DNA of 64,000 nucleotides from Rhizobium sp. BK376 (GCF_004341625.1 NZ_SLZG01000001.1:806001-870000); one strand, 5' to 3'; numbered from the stretch's first letter, positions 1-8,687 are shown. Program-made: numbers and translations. Notes: generated by a model from the sequence alone, not told the origin.

Positions 1-2575
1 CCGCTTCCGCCAAGCGATCGGCAGCAAAGCGGCGGGCTTCCTCCGCCTTTTGCAATTCGGTCAACAGCGAGCGGCGCTTGTCGTCGAACTCATCGGGCGC
101 AAGCTCCAGCTCCATCGCTTCCTCGCGCGCCTCTTCCTCGCGATCACGCAGCGTCTGGATATGATTTTCGGCGCTGGCGGCCCGTTGGCGCCAGGTATCG
201 CGCTCCTGATGGATCGCCATGATGCGGCGCTGGCGGGCTTCGTTTTCCCGGTTCAGGCCCTCGTGACGAGCCCTCACCTCGGCCAGTGCGCCACGATCGG
301 TCGCAACCTCCATCTGCTGCTCGCGCAGGCGCAGGTCGATGGCGCTGAGATCGGGTGCGTCCTCAAGCTCGATGCGTGCATTCTCGTCCTGAAGGGCCAC
401 GTCTTCCAGTTGTGCCCGCAACTGGCTGATGGCTTCGGCGACGACATCGCGCCGGCGCCTGAGATCGCCCGAGGCGCGTTCGGCCGCAGCCAGCGCGTCC
501 CTTGCCTCGGCCAGATGACGGGCGGAAAGCCTGCTCGTCTCGCGAGCGTCCGCGAGACGACGTTCCTCTGTCCGAATCGCTTCTCCGGCAGCGGCAAGAC
601 GCTCCTCGGCTTCGAGAAGCGTGTCCCGGGCAAGTTCGACCTCTGCTTCCAGTTCCGCGAGGCGGTTCTTCTGGGCAAGTCTGAGGGCTGCCGCGCTCGG
701 CGCATCGGCGCCCGTCACGTGGCCGTCCCAGCGAAACACGGCGCCGTCCTTGGTCACCAGGCGCTGTCCCGGCTTGAGCGCGGTCATGAGCTTCAACGCA
801 GCATCCGGCGTAGCGACAAGGCCAATCTGGCGCAGCCGGCGCGTCAGCGCGGCCGGGGCGCGGACATGCGAAATCAAAGGTTCGACGCCCTCGGGCAGAG
901 CCGGATCACCACCGCCGCCACCATTGTCGGACCAGTGGACCGGCGACGCAGCATCAAGCGGGGATTCCAGATCGTCGCCGAGGGCCGCACCCAGCGCCGT
1001 CTCGAAACCGCGATCGACGCGCAATTCTTCCGCAACCGGCGAGAAGGCACCTGCAGCAGCGCCGGCAGCAAGCATCTTCGAAATCGTGCGGGCTTCCGTC
1101 TCCAGCGCATTCAGGCCGGACCGTGCCTGCTCGACCGGAGCGCGGGACAAGGCCTCGGTTTCGCGGGCGGCGGCAAGTGCTGCCTCAACCGTCTGCGCGG
1201 CCGCTTCGGCATCGGCGACAGCGGTCTCAGCCGCCTCCACCATCGCCTGCTTCTCCTCGGGATCCGGCAGGACCTTCATTCTGTCGTCGACGGATGCAAG
1301 TTCGCTGTTTGCCTCATCGACCTGACGCTCGAGCCGCATCTTGCGGTCGGCAAGGTCACGGATGGCGCGTTCGAGCTGGTTGCGGCCTGCGGCAGCCTCG
1401 GCGCGCTCTGCCGTCAGTGCTGCGAAAAGCCGCTCGCTATCGGCAAGTTTTTCTGCAGCACCTTCGAAGGCCTCGCGGGTTTCCTCGGCGAGCCTGCCGG
1501 AATCTGCTAGAATATCGGTGATCTCAGCCTCTTCGGCATCGAGCTTGGCAAGGATTGCCGCATTGTCCTCGACAAGGCGTTCCTCGCGACGGATGTCTTC
1601 GCCAAGCTGTGCCAGGCGACGGGTCAGTTCGTCACGACGGCGCAGGATACGGTTGGCATCTTCCTCAAGCTGCGACCGGGCGATCTGCAGGCGCTGCAAT
1701 GCAGCTGCCGCCTTCGCCTCGCCCTCGCGCAATTCCGGGAGCTTCAGGCTGGCGATCGCCTGGCCCTTAGCGGCCTCCATCTGGATCTGCGCCTTTTCGG
1801 CGACGACAACGGTCGCCTGATTGAGGGCGCTATCCGCCTCAGCCTCGGCTTCCTTGGCCTGCACCCAGCGGATATGCAGGAGCATCGCCTCGCGGGCCCG
1901 GATATCAGCCGAAAGCATCTTGAAGCGATTGGCCTGACGGGCCTGGCGCTTCAGGCTTTCTATCTGGCTTTCCAGCTGTGATGTGACATCGTCGAGGCGT
2001 TCGAGATTGCCCTCGGCGGCGCGCAGGCGCAGCTCGGCCTCATGGCGGCGGGAATGCAGGCCCGAAATGCCTGCCGCTTCTTCCAGCAATTGCCGGCGGG
2101 CCTGTGGTTTCGCCTGGATCAGTTCCCCAATGCGCCCCTGTCCCACCATCGAGGGGGAGCGGGCGCCGGTCGAGGCATCGGCGAAGAGCAGTTGCACGTC
2201 CTTGGCGCGGGCTTCCTTGCCGTTGATGCGGTAGACCGAGCCCTGTTCGCGCTCGATGCGACGCGTGACCTGGATCTCATCGCTGTCATTGAAGGCAGCA
2301 GGCGCCGTGCGATCGGCATTGTCGAGATAGAGCGCCACTTCCGCCGTGTTGCGGGCCGGCCGCTGGCCGGAGCCGGAGAAGATGACGTCATCCATGCCCG
2401 AGGCGCGCATGTTCTTGTAGGAATTCTCGCCCATCACCCAGCGCAGGGCCTCGACGAGATTGGACTTGCCGCAACCGTTCGGGCCGACGACGCCGGTCAA
2501 TCCACGCTCGATAACGAATTCCGACGGCTCGACGAAGGATTTGAAGCCAACGACACGGAGCTTATTGAACTTCAT
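1..2575 (-). CDS. smc: Smc chromosome condensation/segregation ATPase (partial; C-terminus off window)
   Basis: Structural-maintenance-of-chromosomes ATPase that organises newly replicated DNA with ScpA/ScpB. Reading the minus strand from the ATG at 2575 gives an open frame of 858 codons to the window edge, starting MKFNKLRVVGFKSF. The Walker A motif GPNGCGKS is at residues 31-38. It is followed by the arginine-containing N-terminal globular part, a long Glu/Arg/Ala-rich coiled coil, a non-coiled hinge at roughly residues 500-625, and the returning coiled coil. The C-terminal ABC signature and Walker B lie beyond base 1. Long plus-strand frames across this gene are antisense artefacts of its high-GC coding. 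A terminator hairpin (2619-2651) separates it from the upstream dsbA-like gene, so it may have its own promoter in the short spacer. Confidence 0.96.
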   Translation of the reverse strand, partial: MKFNKLRVVGFKSFVEPSEFVIERGLTGVVGPNGCGKSNLVEALRWVMGENSYKNMRASGMDDVIFSGSGQRPARNTAEVALYLDNADRTAPAAFNDSDEIQVTRRIEREQGSVYRINGKEARAKDVQLLFADASTGARSPSMVGQGRIGELIQAKPQARRQLLEEAAGISGLHSRRHEAELRLRAAEGNLERLDDVTSQLESQIESLKRQARQANRFKMLSADIRAREAMLLHIRWVQAKEAEAEADSALNQATVVVAEKAQIQMEAAKGQAIASLKLPELREGEAKAAAALQRLQIARSQLEEDANRILRRRDELTRRLAQLGEDIRREERLVEDNAAILAKLDAEEAEITDILADSGRLAEETREAFEGAAEKLADSERLFAALTAERAEAAAGRNQLERAIRDLADRKMRLERQVDEANSELASVDDRMKVLPDPEEKQAMVEAAETAVADAEAAAQTVEAALAAARETEALSRAPVEQARSGLNALETEARTISKMLAAGAAAGAFSPVAEELRVDRGFETALGAALGDDLESPLDAASPVHWSDNGGGGGDPALPEGVEPLISHVRAPAALTRRLRQIGLVATPDAALKLMTALKPGQRLVTKDGAVFRWDGHVTGADAPSAAALRLAQKNRLAELEAEVELARDTLLEAEERLAAAGEAIRTEERRLADARETSRLSARHLAEARDALAAAERASGDLRRRRDVVAEAISQLRAQLEDVALQDENARIELEDAPDLSAIDLRLREQQMEVATDRGALAEVRARHEGLNRENEARQRRIMAIHQERDTWRQRAASAENHIQTLRDREEEAREEAMELELAPDEFDDKRRSLLTELQKAEEARRFAADRLAEA

Positions 2576-2618
2576 GCAAGCCCTTTCCGGCCGGATGAAG
2601 AGCAATCATCCGCGCATG

Positions 2619-2651
2619 AAAAACGGGCGCACGGCTCCCGCCGTCGCCCGT
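2619..2651 (-). terminator. Intrinsic terminator after the DsbA-like gene
   Basis: On the minus strand ACGGGCG-ACGGC-GGGA-GCCGT-g-CGCCCGT forms a stem of about 12 bp with a one-base bulge, followed at once by a T run. It sits between the stop of the DsbA-like gene (2671) and the smc start (2575). Confidence 0.75.
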
Positions 2652-2670
2652 CTTCGTCAGAAGGCTCGGA

Positions 2671-3435
2671 TTACTTGGACGCTTCGTCGATAAGCTTCGA
2701 CATTGCGACAATCGACATATCCCCTGCGTAACGCTTCCCGTTGATCAGGAAGGTCGGCGTGGCGTTGACGCCATAGCTCTTGGCGCCGCGCTCGCGTACG
2801 GCGTTGACTTCATCCAGAAGCTTCTGGTTCGTCAAGGTCTTCGTGAAACTATCCTCAGTAAACCCGGCGAGCTTCGACATCTGCAGGAGCGCTGCGCGGC
2901 CGTCATCGGCAGCGGCCCAGGCAACCTGCTGCTTAAACAGCATGTCGACCATTGCGTAATACTGCTCGGGCGACGAAAGCTGGTCGGGAGCCTGCGGGTT
3001 GGTGCGGGCCAGCATGAAGGCGGCCGCAGCGCGCGGATCGAAGGGGAATTCGCGGATGATATAACGCACCTTGCCGGTGTCGATATATTTGCTCTTGAGT
3101 TCCGGGAAGGTGGTGACGGCGAAATGCGCGCAGTGCGGGCAGGTCATCGACATGTATTCGACGATCTTGACCGGCGCGTCTTCCTTGCCGAGCGCCATTT
3201 CCGGCAGCGGGCCGGGCTTGAGCACGTCGGCCATGTCTACGGTGCCGTCGGAATCAGGCGGGGTGTCTTCCGGGTTGTTGGTGGCGCCGGTGGTGGTCGT
3301 GTCCATGCCGTTGACGCTCGTTGCGTTTGCAGCGGACGCCGTTCCCCCGAAGGCTGCAAGGCCTCCAGCGAAAGCTGCCAGGGCAGCGCCGCCCAGCAGG
3401 TGGCGTTTGGTCAAGAGCAAGTCAGACATCGGCAT
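2671..3435 (-). CDS. DsbA-family thiol:disulfide oxidoreductase
   Basis: Periplasmic thioredoxin-fold protein of the DsbA/Com1 type, expected to form or rearrange disulfides in exported proteins. The ATG at 3435 is chosen because AGGTGA lies just upstream; this gives 254 residues, and a second ATG follows two codons later. A hydrophobic signal segment (about residues 10-36, ending TASA-A) is preceded by KR, a possible Tat variant, though Sec is as likely. A Thr/Pro/Asp-rich linker follows. The active site CPHC is at residues 99-102, and the cis-proline Thr-Pro is near residue 227. The position next to smc and a DUF721 gene is a familiar rhizobial order. Substrates and redox partner cannot be read from the sequence. 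Confidence 0.9.
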   Translation of the reverse strand: MPMSDLLLTKRHLLGGAALAAFAGGLAAFGGTASAANATSVNGMDTTTTGATNNPEDTPPDSDGTVDMADVLKPGPLPEMALGKEDAPVKIVEYMSMTCPHCAHFAVTTFPELKSKYIDTGKVRYIIREFPFDPRAAAAFMLARTNPQAPDQLSSPEQYYAMVDMLFKQQVAWAAADDGRAALLQMSKLAGFTEDSFTKTLTNQKLLDEVNAVRERGAKSYGVNATPTFLINGKRYAGDMSIVAMSKLIDEASK

Positions 3436-3592
3436 TTGTTCACCTGTCGAAAGAGGTCGTTGAATAGTGTCATGCGATATAACGGCATCCTGCCGCTCAC
3501 AAGCCACGGTTGGCCAACTTTCTTCAAAGAATTGTGACCTGTCAAAGACATTGGGATTAAATTATTGTCAGAATGGGCGCTGACGACCATTC

Positions 3593-3898
3593 TTAGCTGT
3601 TGCCGAGGCCACCAAACGACGCATCCTGGCCAGCATAGAAGAGCCGTAGAATCTTTACCGCATCTTGCTCGATTCGATAGGCGACGGTTACGCGTCTCTC
3701 AAATACAGATATTCTGATATCTTTTCCCAGCGTTTCGCGTATCGGGCCACGGAGCGCCATGGTCTCCAGGCGTTCGCAATGGGCGCGCCGACGCCGAACG
3801 AAGGATATGGCCCGAACAGGACTGTCTACTGCAATAAACTCGTAGATGCGCACGAGATCGTTTTCCGCCAGCCGCGCGAAGACGACCCTATATTTCAA
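3593..3898 (-). CDS. ParE/RelE-superfamily toxin of a type II toxin-antitoxin pair
   Basis: Protein of 101 residues with the ParE-like layout: N-terminal strand (YRVVFARLAENDL), two helices rich in Arg, and a C-terminal strand pair (ISVFERRVTVAYRIEQDAVKILRLFYAGQD). Family members act on gyrase (ParE) or on ribosome-bound mRNA (RelE); the sequence fits the ParE side better. The start is TTG at 3898; no ATG is available at this position. The TTG overlaps the antitoxin stop in a TTGA junction (4 bases), with AAAAGG just upstream, so translation is probably coupled to the antitoxin. The pair lies between two conserved core genes and looks inserted there. Confidence 0.85.
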   Translation of the reverse strand: MKYRVVFARLAENDLVRIYEFIAVDSPVRAISFVRRRRAHCERLETMALRGPIRETLGKDIRISVFERRVTVAYRIEQDAVKILRLFYAGQDASFGGLGNS

Positions 3899-4164
3899 GA
3901 GCGATCGCCTTTTATTCGCTCACTGTGCAAGGCTTCGATACGATTGAAGACCTCATCAAGGCTGCTCGGCGGCGTATCGTCGTCCAAAGCCTCCTGAATT
4001 CTGGTACGCATGAAGATATCCAAAGCGCGTTCCTCGCGATCGAGCGCTCTGAGCGCAGCGCGGATCACCTCACTCGCAGAGGCATAGGCGCCGGATTCGA
4101 CGCGTTCATCTACTGCCTGCTGTTGAGCGCCGAGGGTCACCGAAATCGGTTTGCTGCTTCTCAT
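3895..4164 (-). CDS. ParD/CopG-type antitoxin
   Basis: Ribbon-helix-helix antitoxin of 89 residues. The N-terminal strand SKPISVTLG is followed by helices containing SGAYASASEVIRAALRALD, the usual ParD DNA-binding and dimerisation core. The C-terminal part (DDDTPPSSLDEVFNRIEALH) is acidic and would wrap the toxin. The ATG at 4164 is preferred over an upstream in-frame codon at 4179 because a GGAG ribosome site sits six bases ahead. Such proteins normally repress their own promoter, which would lie in 4165-4228, just after the DUF721 gene. Confidence 0.85.
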   Translation of the reverse strand: MRSSKPISVTLGAQQQAVDERVESGAYASASEVIRAALRALDREERALDIFMRTRIQEALDDDTPPSSLDEVFNRIEALHSERIKGDRS

Positions 4165-4228
4165 TAACGGCTCCTGCAAAGAATTACACGGGAAAGTATG
4201 ACAATGTCATATCGGATGCAAGCCCGCT

Positions 4229-4726
4229 TTACCGCCCCCGCTTGCCGAGCACCGCCGTGCCCAGCCGCTCGATCGCCTGCCGCAGCTTGTCGCCCTCGAT
4301 GCCGTCCATCATCGCTTCGAGCTTCCGGGCGGCTTCGCCCTTCAGTGGGAGCGGCTTGCGCGAGCGCTTGGCAGCCAGCGAGACCGGCTTCTGGACGATT
4401 CGGATCTGGTTGACGGCGGCGAAGCCGAAGAAGCTGTTGATGCGCTGGATGAGTTCCCCTTGCGCATGGGTGAGGAACAGGGCGCGGGCACCCTCGCAGG
4501 CGATCGTCAGCACGCCGGGCTGATAGCGGTTTTCCTCGCCGAAGTCGCCGCGGCGGGCCCAGGCGATCTTTTCCGGCCGGGTGCAATCGGCGAAATCCTC
4601 GCCTACGATCTCATCCCAGGAACCGAGCAGCGCCGTGTTGATGCCGGCGCGGCGGGCAAGCACCGGGTCGATCAGGGCATTCGCCACTTCCGAGATCTGC
4701 TTCTCACCTTTGCGGGGGTAACTCAT
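4229..4726 (-). CDS. DUF721 / DciA-like protein
   Basis: Protein of 165 residues of the DUF721 family. The domain spans about residues 10-105 (EVANALIDPVLARRAG through the ELIQRINSFFG segment), with a basic Lys/Arg-rich tail. Some members of this family (DciA) are replicative helicase loaders in bacteria without DnaC. Rhizobia fall in that group, so a role in DnaB loading is a reasonable inference but is not shown here. The gene is divergent from mutY across a spacer of about 100 bases. Confidence 0.8.
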   Translation of the reverse strand: MSYPRKGEKQISEVANALIDPVLARRAGINTALLGSWDEIVGEDFADCTRPEKIAWARRGDFGEENRYQPGVLTIACEGARALFLTHAQGELIQRINSFFGFAAVNQIRIVQKPVSLAAKRSRKPLPLKGEAARKLEAMMDGIEGDKLRQAIERLGTAVLGKRGR

Positions 4727-4829
4727 ATTCGGGGATAACCCATGGACATCGCGCGCTTAAGCCCTGTTTCGCGTCCCGAGACCTTGATCGCCCGACGCAG
4801 CTTAGCCAAGTATACGGCACTTCTCCCCG

Positions 4830-5930
4830 ATGCCGCAAATGATGAGCAAGACCAGTTCCGAAATCCCCACAGCCGCCGCCCTGCTTATCTGGTACGACCG
4901 GCATCACCGCGACCTGCCCTGGCGCGTCTCGCCGCCGATGGCAGCGCGAGGCGTGAAGGCAGAGCCCTATCAAGTCTGGCTGTCTGAAGTGATGCTGCAG
5001 CAGACGACGGTGCCTGCGGTCAAATCCTATTTCGCCAAATTTCTCGAACGCTGGCCAACCGTTACGGATCTTGCCGCGGCGCCGACCGACGACGTCATGG
5101 CGGCCTGGGCGGGGCTTGGATATTACGCCCGGGCGCGGAACCTGAAGAAGTGTGCCGAAGCGGTCGCGAATGATCATGCGGGCATATTCCCGGATACGGA
5201 AGAAGGTCTGAAGGCACTTCCCGGTATCGGCGACTATACCGCAGCGGCCGTCGCAGCGATTGCCTTCGACCAGCAGGCTGCGGTCATGGATGGCAATGTC
5301 GAGCGCGTGATTTCGCGGCTCTATGCCATCGCGACGCCGCTACCTGCCGCCAAGCCGCTGATGCGGCAGAAGGTGGCGCTGCTAACGCCGGCGACACGTC
5401 CCGGCGACTTTGCGCAGGCGATGATGGATCTCGGGGCAACGATCTGCACGCCCAAGCGACCCGCCTGTTCGCTCTGTCCCTTCCGTGATGCTTGCGAGGC
5501 GCTGCGGCTGCATGATCCCGAACATTTCCCGGTCAAGGCCGCCAAGAAGGACAAGCCGGTCCGCCAAGGTGCGGCCTTTATCGCGGTTACTTCGGAAGGT
5601 GAAATTCTGCTGCGTCGCCGTGGGGAAAGCGGCCTTCTCGGCGGCATGACGGAAGTGCCGACCACGGGTTGGACGGCGCGGATCGACGGCGCCACCGGCA
5701 CGGAGGCGGCGCCCTTTGCCGCCGATTGGCAGGCTTGCGGCACGGTCACCCATGTCTTTACCCATTTCGAACTTCGGCTGACGATCTATCGCAGCGCGCT
5801 TGCTGCAAAGCCTGCAGCCGATGACGGATGGTGGGAACCGGTTACAAATCTTGACAGCCAAGCCTTGCCAACAGTCATGAAAAAAGCGATCGCACAGGCT
5901 ATTCCACGCGCATTCAAGAGCCGGGACTGA
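4830..5930 (+). CDS. mutY: MutY adenine DNA glycosylase
   Basis: Removes adenine mispaired with 8-oxoguanine. The protein has 366 residues. It carries the HhH-GPD core with Glu53 in SEVMLQQT, the hairpin LPGIGDYTAAAV (130-141) and the catalytic Asp154 in VMDGNVERV. The [4Fe-4S] cluster ligands have the classical C-x6-C-x2-C-x5-C spacing (Cys206, 213, 216, 222). A C-terminal NUDIX-like domain that recognises 8-oxoG covers roughly residues 240-360. Three in-frame Met codons at residues 1, 4 and 5 leave the exact start open. It heads a short plus-strand run with the HAD and NTF2-like genes. Confidence 0.97.
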   Translation: MPQMMSKTSSEIPTAAALLIWYDRHHRDLPWRVSPPMAARGVKAEPYQVWLSEVMLQQTTVPAVKSYFAKFLERWPTVTDLAAAPTDDVMAAWAGLGYYARARNLKKCAEAVANDHAGIFPDTEEGLKALPGIGDYTAAAVAAIAFDQQAAVMDGNVERVISRLYAIATPLPAAKPLMRQKVALLTPATRPGDFAQAMMDLGATICTPKRPACSLCPFRDACEALRLHDPEHFPVKAAKKDKPVRQGAAFIAVTSEGEILLRRRGESGLLGGMTEVPTTGWTARIDGATGTEAAPFAADWQACGTVTHVFTHFELRLTIYRSALAAKPAADDGWWEPVTNLDSQALPTVMKKAIAQAIPRAFKSRD

Positions 5931-5947
5931 ACATCTAGGGGCAATTC

Positions 5948-6562
5948 ATGACGACGCAGATCAAGCATATCGTTTTCGATATCGGCAAGGTTCTCATTCA
6001 TTACGATCCCAACCTTCCCTTCAGCCGCGTCATCCCCGACGAAGACGAACGCGCCTGGTTCTTCGCGAATGTCTGCACCCATGACTGGAACGTCGAGCAG
6101 GATCGCGGACGCACCTGGGCCGAGGCGGAAGCATTGCTGATCGCCGAGCATCCCGAACGCGAGGAGCAGATTCGCTCCTTCCGCAAGCATTGGCACGAGA
6201 TGGTGCCGCACCACTACGAAGACATCGTTGCAATCATGGAAGGCCTGATATCAGAGGGTCGCGATGTGACGATGCTCACCAACTTCGCATCAGATACGTT
6301 TCGCGAGGCGCAGGAGCGTTTTCCGTTCCTGACCAAGCCACGCGGCGTGACGGTTTCGGGCGATGTCGGCCTGATCAAGCCTGACGTCGCAATCTATGAG
6401 GCGCATGCGAAAAGCTTCGATCTGGAGCCTTCGGCAACGATCTTCATCGACGATTCGCTGCCCAACGTCGAAGGCGCCAGGGCTGCCGGATGGCATGCGG
6501 TTCACTTCACCGGCACCGACAAGCTGCGCAGCGATCTCGCTTCCTACGGCGTCAAGGTGTGA
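5948..6562 (+). CDS. HAD-superfamily phosphatase (YihX-like)
   Basis: Haloacid-dehalogenase-fold hydrolase of 204 residues. Motif I is FDIGKVL with the nucleophile Asp11. The usual second Asp is Gly, as in YihX-type sugar phosphatases. Motif III is GLIKPD with its Lys, and motif IV is FIDDSLPNV. The substrate is not deducible; small sugar phosphates are the usual ones in this branch. It starts 17 bases after mutY and ends 4 bases before the next gene, so the three are probably cotranscribed. Confidence 0.88.
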   Translation: MTTQIKHIVFDIGKVLIHYDPNLPFSRVIPDEDERAWFFANVCTHDWNVEQDRGRTWAEAEALLIAEHPEREEQIRSFRKHWHEMVPHHYEDIVAIMEGLISEGRDVTMLTNFASDTFREAQERFPFLTKPRGVTVSGDVGLIKPDVAIYEAHAKSFDLEPSATIFIDDSLPNVEGARAAGWHAVHFTGTDKLRSDLASYGVKV

Positions 6563-6566
6563 GCCG

Positions 6567-6932
6567 ATGACCTTCGATCCCGCAGAACGCATCGTCATCT
6601 TCCACGAAGCCATCAACGGCATGGATATCGAGAAGATGCGGCCCTTTTTCGCCGAGAACGCCGTGTGGATCTCTGCCGGCGTCGGCAGCCTGGTCGGCCG
6701 GGATGCGATCCTCGCCGGTATCAGGCAGTATTTCAGCGATTATCCGGATCAGACCGCGATTAACCATCGCGTCGAAACGCTGACGCCCCTGTCCGGACGT
6801 GCAGTCTGGTCGGTGCGCGCCACGCACGCAAAGACCGGCAAGTCGCTCGTCCGCGAAGGGGAGGAGACGATCACTTTCAACGAAGACGGCGAAGTCGTGA
6901 GCGTCGATGTCACGGATTATCAGGCATTCTGA
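6567..6932 (+). CDS. NTF2-like / SnoaL-like domain protein
   Basis: Single-domain protein of 121 residues with the cone-shaped NTF2-like pattern: an N-terminal helix ending in MDIEKMRPFFAENAVWIS, then GRDAILAGIRQYFSDYP, and strands ending EDGEVVSVDV. Members are ketosteroid-isomerase-like enzymes or ligand-binding proteins, and no catalytic assignment is safe. The ATG at 6567 lies 4 bases after the HAD stop, which argues for that start over longer upstream extensions that would overlap the HAD gene. Confidence 0.75.
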   Translation: MTFDPAERIVIFHEAINGMDIEKMRPFFAENAVWISAGVGSLVGRDAILAGIRQYFSDYPDQTAINHRVETLTPLSGRAVWSVRATHAKTGKSLVREGEETITFNEDGEVVSVDVTDYQAF

Positions 6933-6937
6933 CGACG

Positions 6938-6969
6938 ATGAGGCGGCGTGGATATCCTACCCGCCTCAT
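6938..6969. terminator. Hairpin between convergent genes, probable bidirectional terminator
   Basis: ATGAGGCGG (6938-6946) and CCGCCTCAT (6961-6969) form a perfect 9-bp stem between the NTF2-like gene and the convergent membrane-protein gene. There is no clear T run, so termination strength is uncertain. Confidence 0.45.
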
Positions 6970-7424
6970 GCCCATTGCATTGCGGCCAGATAGGCAGCCA
7001 GTACGAGGAAGATGAACAGATCGGAGATCATCGCGATGTTCTCGATCTTGTTTCTGTCGCCTTTCAGCAGATGCTTGAAACCTGCCAAACCATAAAACAG
7101 GCCGCCGACAACAGCAGCTGGGACAACCCAGCCGCGTTCAAAAATCGACAGGATGCCGAGCAGGCCGATGGACAGGTTCGCGAAGCCGAGTTCCTGCACG
7201 ATGACCAGGGCGGCCGGATCCTTGATCTCAAAAATCTTCTGCGCGGTGAATGCAGGATTGATCGTCTGGCGGCAGCCCGCGAGAATCAGCCGGATTCCGA
7301 CAGCCCAAAAGACGAACCATTTGCCGGCAAGCACGATTAGACTGCCGCCATGGATAACCATTTCCGCGGCAATCGACCCGATGGGAAGAATGACCATCAA
7401 TAGAACAATCATTCCGAGATACAT
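6966..7424 (-). CDS. Integral membrane protein, unknown function
   Basis: Starting at the ATG at 7424 (GGAGGT four bases upstream, within GGGGGAGGT), the protein has 152 residues and about four to five hydrophobic segments. The first begins MYLGMIVLLMVILPIG; others lie around WFVFWAVGIRLIL, LSIGLLGILSIF and LFIFLVLAAYLAAM. The family is not recognised. It is convergent with the NTF2-like gene and faces away from the next membrane genes. Confidence 0.65.
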   Translation of the reverse strand: MYLGMIVLLMVILPIGSIAAEMVIHGGSLIVLAGKWFVFWAVGIRLILAGCRQTINPAFTAQKIFEIKDPAALVIVQELGFANLSIGLLGILSIFERGWVVPAAVVGGLFYGLAGFKHLLKGDRNKIENIAMISDLFIFLVLAAYLAAMQWA

Positions 7425-7574
7425 GATGACCTCCCCCGTCAGCACCCGCTGCGATTGTATATTCTAATCGATCGAGCGAAATCGTACAGGCATCACTTCG
7501 GGCACGTCTCCTTCACCCGTTTTCGGGCATGAAAATCGGCCCTTCCGGTAAAAGCCAGATCGTTCATTGGCTTA

Positions 7575-7599
7575 GGAACCATCTCCTCCCTGGCAAGTT
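7575..7599 (+). promoter_or_regulatory. Candidate EcfG (general stress sigma) promoter, imperfect
   Basis: GGAAC (7575-7579), 16 bases, then AGTT (7596-7599). The alphaproteobacterial EcfG consensus is GGAAC-N16/17-CGTT, so one base of the -10 differs. It lies about 75 bases upstream of the 25-residue membrane ORF and the following membrane protein. Confidence 0.4.
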
Positions 7600-7675
7600 A
7601 GTGGACAGCTGCCCGCATCCGTGGCGGACAGGCTCAGAAACAATTCAAGGTCAGCCTTGCTGACGGGAGGTAAAA

Positions 7676-7753
7676 ATGGGTCGCGGCATATTGCTCTGGC
7701 TTCTCGGTGTTCCGATTCCGCTGATTATCATCATCATGCTGTTCACGCATTGA
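7676..7753 (+). CDS. Small hydrophobic protein (25 residues)
   Basis: ATG at 7676 preceded by a strong GGGAGG site (7666-7671), reading MGRGILLWLLGVPIPLII and ending at TGA 7751-7753. Nearly all of it would be a single membrane helix with a Pro kink. The stop lies 10 bases before the start of the next gene, whose own GGAGG overlaps the end of this ORF, so the two are probably cotranscribed. Such tiny Gly-Arg-Gly-led hydrophobic ORFs recur in rhizobial genomes; no function is known to me. Confidence 0.6.
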   Translation: MGRGILLWLLGVPIPLIIIIMLFTH

Positions 7754-7763
7754 GGAGGCGGAC

Positions 7764-8687
7764 ATGTCGGTGCCTGTCTCTTCCCTAAATGATCCGACCA
7801 TGGAGTCTTCGTCTTCCGCCGTCAGCTGGGGTCCCATCATCGCCGGCGCGCTGGTTGCGGCTGTGATCTCGCTGCTTTTGATGCTGGTCGGCTCCGGCAT
7901 CGGGCTGACCATGATCTCTCCCTTTGCGCATGAAAGCAGTTCGGCGATAACGGTTACCGCATCGGCCGCGGCCTGGCTGATCGTCGTGCAGTGGTTCTCG
8001 GCCGGCGTCGGTGGCTACCTGACGGGGCGGCTGCGGACCAAGTGGACGAGCGTCCATACATATGAGGTGTTCTTCCGCGACACGGCTCACGGATTTCTGT
8101 CCTGGGCGCTGGCGACCTTGCTGGTCGTGGGCTTCCTCGGCTCCGCAATCTCGTCGCTGATCGGCGCCGGAACCCAGGCGACCGCATCGGCCATCGGCGC
8201 TGCGGGTTCCGCCGGTACGATTGCTGCTTCTGCGGCTGCATCCAATAACAGCGGCAGTGGAAGCAGTAATTTCTCGACGGCCTATTTTACCGATGCCCTC
8301 TTGCGTCCAGCAAACGCGAAAGCCGCCGCCCCGGCAAACGAGAGCAACGAAGCCGTCAGCGCTGAGGTGACGCGGATCCTGGTCAACGGTGCGGCTCAGG
8401 GCGAAATCTCGGCCGATGACCGCACCTATCTGCAGCAAGTGGTCGCCTCTCGCGCCGGACTGTCCGATGCCGATGCAAAAGCGCGCGTCGACGCCGTCCT
8501 CAAGCGCGTCGACGATGCCAAGGCGGCCGCTCAAAAGGCTGCTGATACCGCTCGCAAGGCTGCTGCGGCAACTGCACTTGTCGGCGCTCTTGCGCTCTTT
8601 GTCGGCGCCTTCATTGCCAGCGTCGCAGCCGCACTCGGCGGCCGGCAAAGGGACGAAGACGAGGAGCGCTACAGGCTGAAAAGGTAG
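7764..8687 (+). CDS. Membrane protein with long Ala-rich extracytoplasmic region, unknown function
   Basis: Protein of 307 residues. Hydrophobic segments are seen at about 25-50 (WGPIIAGALVAAVISLLLMLVGSGIGL), 65-85, 110-135 and 270-295. Between the third and fourth lies a long Ala/Ser/Asn-rich region with a predicted helical part (ADDRTYLQQVVASRAGLSDADAKARVDAVLKR). The charged tail is RQRDEDEERYRLKR. GGAGG eight bases upstream supports the ATG at 7764. The helical repeat region resembles those of alphaproteobacterial envelope-stress proteins, but I do not recognise a named family. Confidence 0.75.
   Translation: MSVPVSSLNDPTMESSSSAVSWGPIIAGALVAAVISLLLMLVGSGIGLTMISPFAHESSSAITVTASAAAWLIVVQWFSAGVGGYLTGRLRTKWTSVHTYEVFFRDTAHGFLSWALATLLVVGFLGSAISSLIGAGTQATASAIGAAGSAGTIAASAAASNNSGSGSSNFSTAYFTDALLRPANAKAAAPANESNEAVSAEVTRILVNGAAQGEISADDRTYLQQVVASRAGLSDADAKARVDAVLKRVDDAKAAAQKAADTARKAAAATALVGALALFVGAFIASVAAALGGRQRDEDEERYRLKR

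Noticed and set aside
50-1510. 486-codon plus-strand open frame across the left end
   Set aside because: It is antisense to smc, whose minus-strand product is unmistakable; the plus frame gives Arg/Leu/Gly-rich sequence with no family features.
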